64,000 bases of DNA from Isoetes taiwanensis (lineage: Eukaryota > Streptophyta > Lycopodiopsida > Isoetales > Isoetaceae), in contig JAJEKV010000036.1 of assembly GCA_021234155.1 (NCBI GenBank), forward strand, positions 9,439,426 through 9,503,425, in the 5' to 3' direction. Within the stretch, counting starts at the first letter, position 1. Every line of letters begins with the position of its first letter. Below are positions 1 through 11,537 of this stretch, in pieces. Under the pieces are notes generated by a model. It did no database searches. It was given only the letters and a program-made list of their open reading frames with translations, and had not been told where the DNA came from. Position numbers and translations under genes: made by a program.

Positions 1-3000
1 CATTAGTCACCCTAGTAACAAGCTCTGGATTCAGCTCAACAAAACCACCAAGCTTCAATGGCTTCTTTCCACGACGCCGATCAACCACTAAATCTGTCAT
101 ATTCATACTCCCATCGTGCATTATTTCATCTGTACTTAAACTTGAACCACCTTCCTCTATTACCATACTGTCTGCAATCAAACTGTAATTCTGGCCACCG
201 TCAAAACTAGCATCAACTGCCGCCTCACAAGTTGGGCCTACAATGCCATCTTTAGGAGTAGTCTCAAAAGGACTACCAAGACTAAATGATGGACAACCAA
301 CACCTACACATAAAGAATAATAATTAAAAACTATCAAAAGATAAACAATAGATAAGAAAATTACCTGACTCAGATCCATTCAAATGCTCCTCCTAAGACA
401 CAATCATCAAGCAGGTGTATAACATCTCCCATCAAGCCGGGTATAACATCTCTCATCAGAGATGCATCTGCAAAAAAAAAAAGATATTTTTAAATGTAAT
501 ATACTCCAACATTATTTTTAAATGTAATAAACACATGCAGACTACCCTACTACACATGCATACTCACCTAACACACATGCAGACCCCTGAACCTTCTCTG
601 CTCCAAGATTTACAACTCCACAACTATCTGCAACAACATTCCGAAAAAATTAGATCCCACACTAACTTATACCTGCATCCATGAAAATTTACCTCCAAAA
701 CCGAGCTGCTCTGAAGTATAACCTGCTTCTCCAACAAGCCTCGAGCATCCAGAAGAATCTGTGACAAAAGAAGAGCATATAATCAAGAAAAAACCTTGCA
801 TGCACGAAAAACAGAAAAATCTACAGCCAAAACATGTGACGGGCCTGGCCAGTTAACCTTTATGGTAACTGGAGATCCCATCAATCTCGACCATTGGATC
901 TACTTAAGCTTAAAAACTTAAGAAATTAACTCATGCATCTGCAACAATAACACTTAGGTAAAGAATTTAATCTTTGTACATATTCTAAGGTTCCAAACAT
1001 GTACTTGCCCATTACTCAGCAATATCCCCGCACACTATGAATGATCTTAATAATTGTAACTTCAAGCCCATATATAATAATAATAATAGTAATAATAATC
1101 AAGTTTATTGAATAGCAATCCACACACTTCCACTCTCGCCTTTCCAAAGCTTGGCTACTTTCCGGAGCATCTCACACCTCTGCTTACACCATCAACCACG
1201 GGGTTAGTCACATGGACTAAGTGGGGATCGGGGATCTAGGATATATCTTAAAACAATCACCACAAAGCCTTAACTTAGAACAATAACTTAGCCTTACCGT
1301 AGCCTCGCCCCTGCAACCTAGGTTACTTAGTCCAACAAGCATAATCACAATGCATAATTACACCAAGCATGACCATTGCAACTTAATTCCAACATTAAAA
1401 ACACATATACAATAACCAAGCAATCATAGCATCAACATTGCAACCAATATTCCTCCGGTCTCGAGCAAGGTCAACTCTACCGATCAAAGCCGGTGACATA
1501 GAGGCGGGGTAACCACGTGTGTACACACCCATCCACGCTGCGTCCAGCATTGGAGGACCACTTAACTGTGCATGACGTTGTACCATATGGTACCAACGCC
1601 CGATGTTCAAATAATACCATAGCACTGTGCAATAACCGCGAGTCTAGACCATCGCACCTAGACTCCGCCCCGTGAGGTCTATATCAAAGAATTATACTAC
1701 ACATAGATCACAATACTATGAATTCCACCCAATATCAATTAGGCACATTTCCATATCAAATTTACCTTAGAAATTCCATAATTTACACCTCATGCAACAA
1801 AGGAAATCCTCATATAAACATTACTATCTCTACCATGCAACATGCAATGCCCGGTGCTTAAGCAAAATATAACCTTCACTAATATCTTATTACTTTTAAC
1901 TAGATCAACTTCCTTCAAATTACTACTTATAACCTTAATGACGGTGGCTTCCATAACCCTGCTAACTAGTTTATTGAATTGGTTAATATGCTCGCTATCC
2001 ATTAACCATGCATGCCTATTCTATTCTATTCATGACCATGCTCATATGATTTAACTCCAAGTTTATACTACGTTCAAAGCAATCATTATTAAATCAACAC
2101 AGCCTATACAAACACTAGAAAACCCTGTGTGTAAGGCTTGATCCCCACCGGAATCCCGCTTTGCTTCCTCCTCAGGTTCCCAAAGCCAGCTCCCGGATCT
2201 CGCACACAACTTCGCTCCTTCAACAATCCATCTCGCAATCTATCTCCTTCCTAATGCTTCACCATCACATAAAAGACTTCTTTCCCCATGGAAAACTCCT
2301 TCCCCAAGAAATCAAGAATAATATTATTGCACTTATATAACCTAGCAATGCCCTTGCATGCATGCATGCATACATACACCGCATGCATGGACACATTGCA
2401 TGCATGTATTCCTAGCACATAATCATTTATTTTACCTTGAAAATGCACTCTTATATAATGGCAACGTTACTTACATCTTAATGTTGGTGCTAGGTTGCTA
2501 GGTCCGTTCTGATCTCTCCTCCAAAAATTCAACCCATGTCCTCATGGGTGCATCTTAGAGCACTCATGAAAAATCTAGTTTGTATCTCCCTTTGTGACAT
2601 CTTCATTGGAACAAACCCAACCATTGATCTATTTTTTTTAGCCCACCTCTCCTTAATTACTCGGGTCTCTTCCCTTTATGCTTTCACATCTTAATCCTCA
2701 ATTCAACATACTCCTAAATGAATACAATTTTGCCCCTTAGAACTGACCCATCCTTGTCAAACACAATTGCTTAGCCTTCCAATCCAAGATGATGCATCTC
2801 CAAACTTGAAAATTCAAAGCTAGCTTCATACAAGTAATTTAAGCTAAAGGAAAGATACATATTAGATAGTTCCAATGCACCTACCCTTCTAACTTTCAAT
2901 TTAACATACCGCCAAGTCTAGAACTAACTCAAATATTATGAGTATACTACATATCCAATTCAATATAATAAACATAATGCGCTTAACGCAACTTTTCATA

Positions 3001-6000
3001 AAGAAGGTAATGTGCCATAGAAAAAAAACCACCATTCCAAAGAGATACTCAGTCGAACTAGATATGTAATCTCTTGAGACTTCTTGGGTGGCCAAATCCA
3101 AAAAGTAACAAGCAAAATACATAATCAAGTCCCCCACCGGGTATCTTATAACTAGGTATGCTTAAGTTGATACAAGGGATCCCATAAGAATTATAACCCA
3201 TGGTACGTAGAATTCCTCTCACGAGTTCATCCAATGACATTGAAGTATCCTAGGCTATACACTTGGCCTCTATATTTAGCCTACTTCCATACATATTACC
3301 CCATCACACTTTGGTTAGTCTTTCAACAAGATTTTATAGGCATCAATTGCCGTTAATTTCGATGAAGCTCTTACTTCATGTATTTCGCTTCACAACTTCA
3401 ATCCTTTGATTTGTATCCTTAATCAAGTAATGCAATCACCATCCCTCCATTAATTTACAATCACTTCTAGCATGCCAAATAATTACAATACATGGAAGCA
3501 CCATTACTAGATGTACTTACAACTCTTCTATTACGTTCTAAGATTTTCAAAAATGGCACTTCCCCATGTCTATACATTCCCCTCTGCCTTTATCTCATGT
3601 CTGGGCCTTATCTGACAACTCTTTCGTTCAATTTCATGGTTCACCTACTACCACGATTAAATATGTTATTCCTCTATTCATCGTCTTCTTCTTCCTTATC
3701 CATAAGATAGATAACATTGTTCAATCTTGGCCAATCAATTCTTCAATCTGCCATAATTTAAGTGTATATCATTCTCTAAATATAAATGCGTAACCTGACC
3801 ACTTTGTTCCATTAAGCGCTTTCTTATACTTCAAGAAGTTTTTTCAAGGCCAAGAACTTTTTCAAGGCTATCACCGACTATTCTAGCCATAACCCTAAGG
3901 CCAACAACTTTATAGACCTCAAGTAGGACCATGATGTAATCATGACATTTCCTTCTACGTCACACATCTGCTATTTACACATGAGCTTCAATCTGACTAT
4001 CACGCCAATCTTATTTTATAAGCATATCTCAAAACTTGTCTTACAACCACCGTGTTGTAACCTTATCCCACCATAGCCTGAATGCTATCAACTTAGCAAC
4101 TTATTGTTATTTCACCACTGGATAGCAATATATAGATGTCTTTTGGTTTTCTCAATTTTTAGCTTCAAAAGGATGCATCTAACATCACATCAAGAATCTT
4201 ATTCATCCAATATGGTGAGATGAACCTTCTCTGAATATCATAAGCATTATATATCATGCACTGCTTATTCCAAATTTTCTTGCCACCAGAGTATACTACT
4301 ATGAGATCACATCTACACTATAAGGAGTGGTTACCAAAGTGAAACGCAATACCACGTAACTTAATCTCCCTCAAGCATCACTTCCATGCTATCGCACATT
4401 GGCAACCCTAAATCAAAGTTAGCCCCTTGATGAAGTACATTTTTCTAGCTTATCTCGCTGCGGGGATAGAAAATCAACCAAGATTATAGAAATACCATGT
4501 AATCAATTTCACATACCTTCATAAAACAATTTGTCACGCCTCCTCTAAGGCCATCATCTCCACATATATTCAATTGAATACTATTAGCATAATCCAACAA
4601 CCTCAACTTGAATCTAGACTTCGTTATCATACATCCAAGGATCCAACTATGCTCTGATACCAACTGTGATTTTCGCCCGCCGCTTAACCTTTATGGTAAC
4701 TGGAGATCCCATCAATCTCGACCATTGGATCTACTTAAGCTTAAAAACTTAAGAAATTAACTCATGCATCTGCAACAATAACACTTAGGTAAAGAATTTA
4801 ATCTTTGTACATATTCTAAGGTTCCAAACATGTACTTGCCCATTACTCAAAGAATATCCCTCACACTATGAATGATCTTAATAATTGTAACTTCAAGCCC
4901 ATATATAATAATAATAATAGTAATAATAATCAAGTTTATTGAATAGCAATCCACACACTTCCACTCTCGCCTTTCCAAAGCTTGGCTACTTTCCCTGAGC
5001 ATCTCACACCTCTCGCTTACACCATCAACCACGGGGTTAGTCACATGGACTAAGTGGGGATCGGGGATCTAGGATATATCTTAAAACAATCACCACAAAG
5101 CCTTAACTTAGAACAATAACTTAGCCTTACCGTAGCCTCCCCCACCGCAACCTAGGGTTACTTAGTCCAACAAGCATAATCACAATGCATAATTACACCA
5201 AGCATGACCATTGCAACTTAATTCCAACATTAAAAACACATATACAATAACCAAGCAATCATAGCATCAACATTGCAACCAATATTCCTCTGGGTCCGAA
5301 AGCAAGGTCAACTCGGTGATCGGGGCCCGACATAGAGGCGGGGTAACCACGCGTGTGTACACACCCATCCACGCAGCTGCGTCAAAGATTGGAGGACCAC
5401 TTAATCGCATGACGTTGTACCATATGGTACCAACGCCCGATGTTCAAATAATACCATAGCACTTTGTAATAACCGCATGAAGTCTAGACCATCGCACCTA
5501 GACTCCGCCCCCGAGGTCTATATCAAAGAATTATACTACACATAGATCACAATACTATGAATTCCACCCAATATCAATTAGGCACATTTCCATATCAAAT
5601 TTACCTTAGAAATTCCATAATTTACACCTCATGCAACAAAGGAAATCCTCATATAAACATTACTATCTCTACCATGCAACATGCAATGCCCTGCTTAAGC
5701 AAAATATAACCTTCACTAATATCTTATTACTTTTAACTAGATCAACTTCCTTCAAATTACTACTTATAACCTTAATGACGGTGGCTTCCATAACCCTGCT
5801 AACTAGTTTATTGAATTGGTTAATATGCTCGCTATCCATTAACCATGCATGCCTATTCTATTCTATTCATGACCATGCTCATATGATTTAACTCCAAGTT
5901 TATACTACGCGTTCAAAGCAATCATTATTAAATCAACACAAAGACTATACAAACACTAGAAAACCCTGTGTGTAAGGCTTGATCCCCACACGGAATCCCG

Positions 6001-6741
6001 CTTGCTTCCTCCTCGTGCTCCCAAAGAGCTCCCGGATCTCCGCACACAACTTCGCTCCTTCAACAATCCATCTGCAATCTATCTCCTTCCGAATGCTTCA
6101 CCATCACATAAAAGACTTCTTTCCCCATGGAAAACTCCTTCCCCCCAAGAAATCAAGAATAATATTATTGCACTTATATAACCTAGCAATGCCCTTGCAT
6201 GCATGCATGCATACACTGCATGCATGGACACATTGCATGCATGTATTCCTAGCACATAATCATTTATTTTACCTTGAAAATGCACTCTTATATAATGGCA
6301 ACGTTACTTACATCTTAATGTTGGTGCTAGGTTGCTAGGTCCGTTACAAAACACAATTAAATCTATACCTGTTAACTCTGAACTAACTTTGGAGCTTGTT
6401 CCCGAAACAAAACTCGACGGAATCGACCCTATTTCCTTTCCTAAACCTGTCAAACAAAAAAAAGCAGTTAAAGATTGCAAAAAACAGCAAGAATACATGA
6501 AAGTTTCACAAAAACCTTGAACATTTGTGTTTTGCGCTCCAAGTCCGGTAACACTAACGTCTGATACAACTAAGCAACAAGAATCAGCAACAAAAAGTCG
6601 AACTGCTACAAAAATCTTCATGAAACGAAGAAAACAAGCCAAAATGCCTTCAAAACGCTTCTTGCGAGCAAGCGCCTTCATCCTGGCCGCTTTACTCGAC
6701 GGATCTCGCGGAGGTCTACCCGGGCGCCTCGAAGAATCCAT
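1..6741 (-). CDS. Multi-exon gene of unknown function with N-terminal AT-hook; an intron holds an LTR element; runs off left edge
   Basis: I do not recognise the family. A start at 6741 opens a basic N-terminus with an AT-hook-like core (RRPGRPPRD). Two small exons with good splice borders follow: one beginning DVSVTGLGAQN (after ..tatcag, before gtttttg) and one beginning GLGKEIGSIPSS (after a polypyrimidine tract and cag, before gtatag near 6378). Their phases join cleanly. A 28-nt exon lies at 365-392 and a longer open exon at 1-303, which continues past the edge and carries a basic patch (DRRRGKK). The phases of the 6.4 kb exon and the 365-392 exon do not join directly, so at least one exon between them is missing or unseen. 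The LTR element at 835-6348 lies wholly in that intron. The AT-hook suggests a chromatin or DNA-binding role, which is inference only. It could also be a TE-borne gene. Confidence 0.4.
835..2508 (-). repeat. 3' LTR of the 835-6348 element
   Basis: Nearly identical to 4665-6348 over long AT-rich stretches. It carries the same TAATAATAATAG run and the same ATGCATGC stretch near 2350. Its inner border (about 2508) has lost the canonical ACA end seen in the other copy. Differences from the partner LTR cluster at CG-rich spots (see findings). Confidence 0.9.
2509..2528 (-). other. Polypurine tract next to the 3' LTR
   Basis: The minus strand reads TTTTTGGAGGAGAGATCAG immediately before the 3' LTR. 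A purine run here is expected as the plus-strand primer of reverse transcription and agrees with the primer site at the other end. Confidence 0.75.
2529..4650. other. Non-coding centre of the LTR element
   Basis: AT-rich stretch of 2.1 kb with no frame above about 80 codons on either strand and no protease, reverse transcriptase or integrase motif that I can see. Such a centre is the defining trait of a large retrotransposon derivative. Confidence 0.7.
4651..4662 (-). promoter_or_regulatory. Primer-binding site for initiator tRNA-Met
   Basis: The minus strand reads TGGTATCAGAGC, two bases inside the 5' LTR. This is the common plant LTR-element primer site that pairs with the 3' end of initiator tRNA-Met. 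Confidence 0.88.
4665..6348 (-). repeat. 5' LTR of the 835-6348 element
   Basis: Has intact TGTGAT and TTACA ends, is followed by the primer-binding site on the minus strand, and by the AAACA duplication at 6349-6353. It carries the element's promoter if one is active. Confidence 0.9.
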
Positions 6742-6892
6742 GGCGCAGAGAGAACAGAAAAAATGCGAAGAAGAAAAGGGAGAAAAAAAAATCTCCCCTA
6801 TTTCTATATTGTGGGGGAAGGGCAAATCAACCCCAGCAATCACCTGCTGCAGGCCGTCGTCTTCACCGGGACGGGGCCCCGCAAACTAGAAA

Positions 6893-8010
6893 CTAGCCAT
6901 ATGCAGAATCGGAATTGAGTGCTCTTGAGCTTATGATGAGAAAACTAGCATTTTTGATGCCAAATTTGCTCTTTAAAGCTTTTAAAATTTTGTTTTCTAA
7001 CCTGGTTTTCAGCTCTGCCATATTCAATTTACTCTGCTCTGCAAAAGTTTTAATTTCTGCATCGGCCTTTGTGTGGATCATGGCACAATTCTTGCCCCAT
7101 TTTCTAACATGCTCTGCAATTTAGACTTCCATTTCTAAAAGTCTGCTGTTGCTGAAAATGAGTATGCAATAGAAAATGGGAATGAATACAGACGATTATC
7201 TATGGAAAAGGATTTGGGATTTTTGGATGTGCTTGCCGCAGGGATATCCCAGAACATAAATTTTTGTACTCTCTCATGCGATGGGTCCATTCTTCCACCG
7301 CTTCTTGCCTAGTCCCTGTAAATCAGATTAGATTATTTTTAAAAGATCAAATTCTTAATCTATAAATTCAAGTATGGTTGCAAAATTTGTGTAAATATCA
7401 AAATATGAGATAGTCTGGATCTCAAATCTTGGCAAGATCCAAATTTGTTCATGTGGGTTGCTAATGTTCTGGATCTAAGAACACAAAATACAGCGAATCA
7501 TATATCAGGCCTGTAACCTACGATTTTGCAGCCAATACTCTGCCTACTTTCAAATCCAATATTCCAAGTTGGATCAGGAAACTTTTCCTATAATCTCCCA
7601 GTCCCACTGCATACTCCATTCAATTTAATCAAATTTGGCACAAATTACACCATTTATGGTGTTCCCACGACTCTATTTTATGGTGTTCCCACGACTCTAT
7701 TTTGCTCCAATCAAATGCCCAAATGATCAAATTATGTTCTAATTTCTTGTCCACAATTTCAGATTCGGAATATCAATTGTTGAAAATCCCCATGCAATTA
7801 TACGAAATTTTGCTTTTATAGGCTGAATTCAGCTGCTGCTCCCAAACACTTACACAAGTCATACGGTCCCCAATTCACGCTATCTTTTTTGCAAATTTTT
7901 CATCTGGGCTTCTCTTACCTGGTTGTATGATCAGGCAGAGCAAGCCCTTATCAAAAGCCCCATCTAATTTGGCCCAATATCGGCTGACTTGAAGACTCTC
8001 ACTTTTCCTG
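6893..8010. other. Non-genic stretch with one short lysine-rich frame
   Basis: The only notable frame is a 62-codon minus-strand one at 7081-6893, rich in Lys, Ala and Leu (KADAEIKTFAEQSKLNMAEL), which looks helical. It has no recognisable family and may be an exon tail or relic. A 24-bp unit with the core GGTGTTCCCACGACTC is duplicated in tandem near 7658-7705. Nothing else is supported. Confidence 0.3.
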
Positions 8011-8378
8011 TCACAAGAGATTGAAACGTGGCATAATTGGGAGTCTGCAAAAGCCACGTGGATGAGCTCACTATCAGAAGAGATTGAAACGTGGCACAAT
8101 CGGGATTCTGCAAAAGCCACGTGGGTCTTGCCAATTCTTTTTCTCGTCCCAAATGTAATTTTCTTTGATTTTTTTTTTCCTGGGTCTTCTTTTTCAAGTT
8201 TCATATGTAATTTTCTTTGATTTTTTTCCCTCAAAACACAACTCAAAACACAAGAAGAAGACAGGCCACTGTCACAAGAGATTAAAACGTGGCACAATTG
8301 AGATTCTACAAAAGCCACGTAAGTCTTGCCGGAATTCTTTTTCAGGTTCCAAATGTAATTTTCTTTGATTTTTTTGGT
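8011..8378. repeat. Repeat array with paired ACGTGGC / GCCACGT boxes
   Basis: Three copies of a roughly 55-bp unit start at about 8011, 8070 and 8271. Each has AACGTGGCA, about 20 bases, then AAAGCCACGT, so every unit holds an inverted pair of G-box/ABRE-type cores. A second module (AAATGTAATTTTCTTTGATT) follows units 2 and 3 and recurs alone near 8205. G-boxes are bound by bZIP and bHLH factors. Whether this is a promoter or just a repeat is open, since no gene start is clear beside it. Confidence 0.7.
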
Positions 8379-9335
8379 TGCCTGAAAGACAAGGTGCAGT
8401 AGGAACTGCATATAAGGTAAGCATTGATTTTATGTGGTGTGGCGATCCGTATGTGCGTTTCTCTTGCAGGATTTTGTGGATTTAGCAGCCACGACATTGA
8501 AAATCAGCGATTTAAAAGATGAAAACAATCTGTCTTTATGAAGAAGGCTGCTGCAAGGTGTCAACAGATGGTTCAGCAAAAAACTTCACAATGATCATAG
8601 AGAATTCACTGAAGAACATTCAGAAGAATTTTTTGGTAAGGTATCTTTGTAAAATATCCAACAGCGGGGTCTGCTAGCTTATGCAAGAGTTCTTGCAGGC
8701 AAGACTTTTCTGAAGGTCCACACTGGCTATCCCGTTAGGTTTGAGAATAGCAGCAGGCAATCACCTGTTATCTTGGCTATAAGCAGTTAGAGACAAGAAT
8801 GTAATACTGTACCAGCATAACTTATTTCAAGCCTTAGTTTATGCCACCAATTTTACTAATAGCATACCCCTTCTACAGCAATATCATGCTAAAGCAATAT
8901 GATAGCCAACACCTTGCTGCATCACCAGACTTGCAACGTCTGAGGATGGTAACGCTAAGATCTCCAAATTCTATCCATTGTAAGAGGTTTTGTGCTTGCA
9001 GATGGGAAACATAAGAAATGGCATAAAAAGTTTTAAAAGATGTCAAGAAATTGTATGAATGAAGTGTAATCCTCTGAGTTACGCTTTCCCTGCAGTAAGA
9101 ACCTGTTTCATTCATTGGTACCCTAAAACCGAACAAGCACATGAGAAATTCCAAAAAAACAGGAATCTGACAAGTCAAGCCATTTGCTTTTTAATAGAGA
9201 GCCAAGCCTCCATAGTTGCACTGAAAACCCACATGAAGCCATGTTGCCCGTTGCCGGCTTTTCCAATATCACTTTTGTGACGTCACTTCTTTCTGGAATT
9301 GGATTGACTCTGCAAAGAAGAAACAAACTAGTTAC

Positions 9336-11042
9336 TCACACACCAATTGATTTGTGCAGAAAGAACAAAGCTTCCTTACATTTTCTGGTTTTGGGTTTTT
9401 TTGTTTTCTTCTTACATGACAATGGATTTGGTCCCTGCAAAATAACTCTTCTCTTAGTCTGATATAGAGAAAGATGTAGAGCCCATTATGAAAAGATAGT
9501 CCTGCTTCGTTAAAACTCAAAAGACAAACCTTGGCACGCTTCCTTTTAAAAATAGACTTCTTTCTCACTGCTAACACGTCATCTTTCTGACTCTTAGAAA
9601 CTCTTGGAGGCTCATTTGCGTTAACAAGCTCCGGCCCATCATTTATGCCTTCCTGCAAAGACTCTCTCTGACGTGTCTCACGGGCTTGAATTATTCTTTG
9701 CTCCTTTTCTTTCATGCGACTGCGTTCTGCTTCCTCTGCCCGTGAAATTGACAGCTGATATTCGGAAGGTGGCTCTAAAAACAGGCAATTGGTTTTTGCA
9801 AATATTAAGGCACAACCTGGAACCTGTTAAAACGAAGTAGCATAATTCCAATAAAACTGTTATCATTCCATATTCGTTAGACTAAATAAACCTCTAGCCA
9901 AAAGATCCAACATTAACCATGTCCAAAAGCTGAAGGTCCATGTGAGCCATTGCATGTTGGAATGGATAAAACTATACGAACATGTTTCTAATCAGAGAAA
10001 ATTAATTTTGCTAAGCGCACAACTCTCCTTCTGGAATCTGCTGGATCTGGCTATGCCGATGTGCATTCACTTGCTAAGTTGCTTGGCAAGAAAGGAAGCT
10101 CAGCTCTGCGTATTCATGGACCTTAGAACATGGCAGAAGAAGTAACAGCCACAATCTTTAACACTTTTCTATTCTGAACTCCATAAGTATTCAGCCAACC
10201 ACTAGCTTGCTCTTTATGTTAATGGTAATGCGAGTTAAGCTAAACCCTAAACCATCACCAAACAAAGGAAGTAAGGAACCATGCTATATATCTAGCATAG
10301 AACAATCCAGCAGGAAAGCTGAGCAGCTAGAGAGGCAAAAAAAACGCATGTGCAGAGTAAGCTTAGGGCCTGAACTATAGGTTTGCAAATAGGGTAAACG
10401 GCTTTGTACTGGTGCAGCACAACTGAGGGCGAAATAAACTACAATATAAGAACCTAAGATATCAAAACATAATGATTGTACACATTCAAGGGCTAACATA
10501 GACATACCATCCGAAACTTCTTGCGGAGTTCAACATCTTGTGTTGCCAGGAAAAAATGTTCAGGGTTGTCTGCACCTATAAGACCCTCCAAACACTCGGA
10601 ACCTGACTTGAGGGGTTCATGATCACATCTGAAATGCATACAAAACATATATACAGATGCCTCCAAAATATTAGCAACAAAACCCATAATTGACATACTT
10701 GGCAATGTGAATTCGTCTAGCTGCCAACACAGTTCCCGAGAATGACTCGCCTAGCTTCTTTAGCTCTGCAATGATGCACCTGGCATTAACCTCAAATTAA
10801 TCAATTGCCTTACACAACTCCACAAAAGGAAATGAAGAAGAATTAACCGACCTAGTTGTAAAAGCTTTGGCAGCTCCACCAAGAAGAGCAGGCAAGGTGT
10901 CCTGAGGAGCACCCAAACGTTGTTCTAAGGCGTAATGCAAAAAGTTTCCATCGCATAATACCTTAAATGGCTCTCGAAATCCAAAGCAGGCCTTGTAAAA
11001 TTTTACCGTCCTTCGAAATTGCTTCTGCTTCTTCACCTTCAT
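9336..11042 (-). CDS. UTP23: rRNA-processing protein UTP23 (PIN-domain, small-subunit processome), at least five coding exons
   Basis: UTP23 is a nucleolar assembly factor of the 90S/small-subunit processome needed for early cleavage of pre-18S rRNA; its PIN fold is usually catalytically weak. Exon 1 (11042-10852) starts MKVKKQKQFRRTVKFY and holds the conserved FGFREPFKVLCDGNF. Exon 2 (10779-10699) reads CIIAELKKLG, completing TTR/C across the junction. Exon 3 (10628-10508) carries the zinc-site CDHE and NPEHFFLATQD. Exon 4 (9823-9530) holds the LFLEPPSEYQ motif and a charged helix. Exon 5 starts at 9434 with the family signature GPNPLSCKKK and a basic tail. All junction phases fit. Unspliced, exon 5 stops at 9336; a GTAAGG donor near 9379 spliced to the acceptor near 9312 would give an immediate TAG after KTRK. 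No break is seen, so it is probably functional. Confidence 0.87.
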
Positions 11043-11315
11043 TTTTAAAGCCTTTGAGCCCTAAACTAAAGGCTACCATGGAATAAGGGCGAAATCATAA
11101 CTATGGCCATCCAGGAGACGATACTGCACGATTTTTTTGGCTTCAACTTCTTCCAAGCAAATCTGGTGCAAAAACCTCGAATCTAATCGTCTCTTCAGGA
11201 AGCAAGAACCCTAAATTCTGTTCTTCGAGTTTTTAGAACGATGAGTTGCTGACGTGGCCTGCCCAAAAACTTGGCAAGGTGGGATTCACCCTTCTGCCAA
11301 TGAGGAGTAAGTAGG
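11043..11315. promoter_or_regulatory. Upstream region of UTP23
   Basis: This holds the presumed 5' leader and promoter of the minus-strand UTP23 gene. I see no convincing TATA box. The region ends at a MITE whose terminal repeat begins at 11316, so the promoter cannot extend far without including the transposon. Confidence 0.3.
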
Positions 11316-11537
11316 CACGGCCACATGGCTTTTTTTTTAGGACCCACCCTCTTCCCCCTTTCTCAAATTTAGGGGGTGGAGGCCCCCACTTTAATGTGGT
11401 CACATTTTCGTACCCCCTCTTTTAGCCCCCCTTCTGTTGAATTTTTGGAGGTCCTCTCCTCTTTTTGGAGGCCCCCTCCTCTCCCGTACGGGGAAACGTA
11501 TATGGAGGGGGTTAAAAAAATGTCACATGTGGCCGTG
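11316..11537. mobile_element. MITE, about 220 bp, with 12-bp terminal inverted repeats
   Basis: CACGGCCACATG at 11316-11327 matches in reverse complement CATGTGGCCGTG at 11526-11537, and the similarity continues weakly inward through T-rich and A-rich runs. The interior is rich in GGGGG and CCCCC blocks (AGGCCCCC, GGAGGCCCCCTCC). It has no coding capacity. I could not settle the target duplication, so the superfamily is open. Confidence 0.6.

Larger units (their letters stand above)
835..6348 (-). mobile_element. Complete non-coding LTR retrotransposon (LARD-like), 5.5 kb
   Basis: Two direct repeats of about 1.68 kb (835-2508 and 4665-6348) flank a 2.16 kb centre. The outer ends are TGTGAC at 835 and TTACA at 6348. 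The same five bases, AAACA, flank both sides (830-834 and 6349-6353), a target-site duplication. Read on the minus strand, the 5' LTR is followed two bases later by TGGTATCAGAGC (4662-4651), the usual primer site for initiator tRNA-Met, and a purine-rich tract sits just before the 3' LTR. This fixes the orientation. The centre has no gag or pol frame, so the element must have moved with proteins from another element. Superfamily cannot be assigned from sequence alone. Confidence 0.9.

Noticed and set aside
2380-2410. GCATGCATGCATGC run as a regulatory RY element
   Set aside because: Although CATGCATG is the RY core, here it is a simple repeat inside both LTRs, with length differences typical of slippage.
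7875-8411. 178-codon minus frame
   Set aside because: It is a translation of the G-box repeat array; the protein repeats only mirror the DNA repeats.
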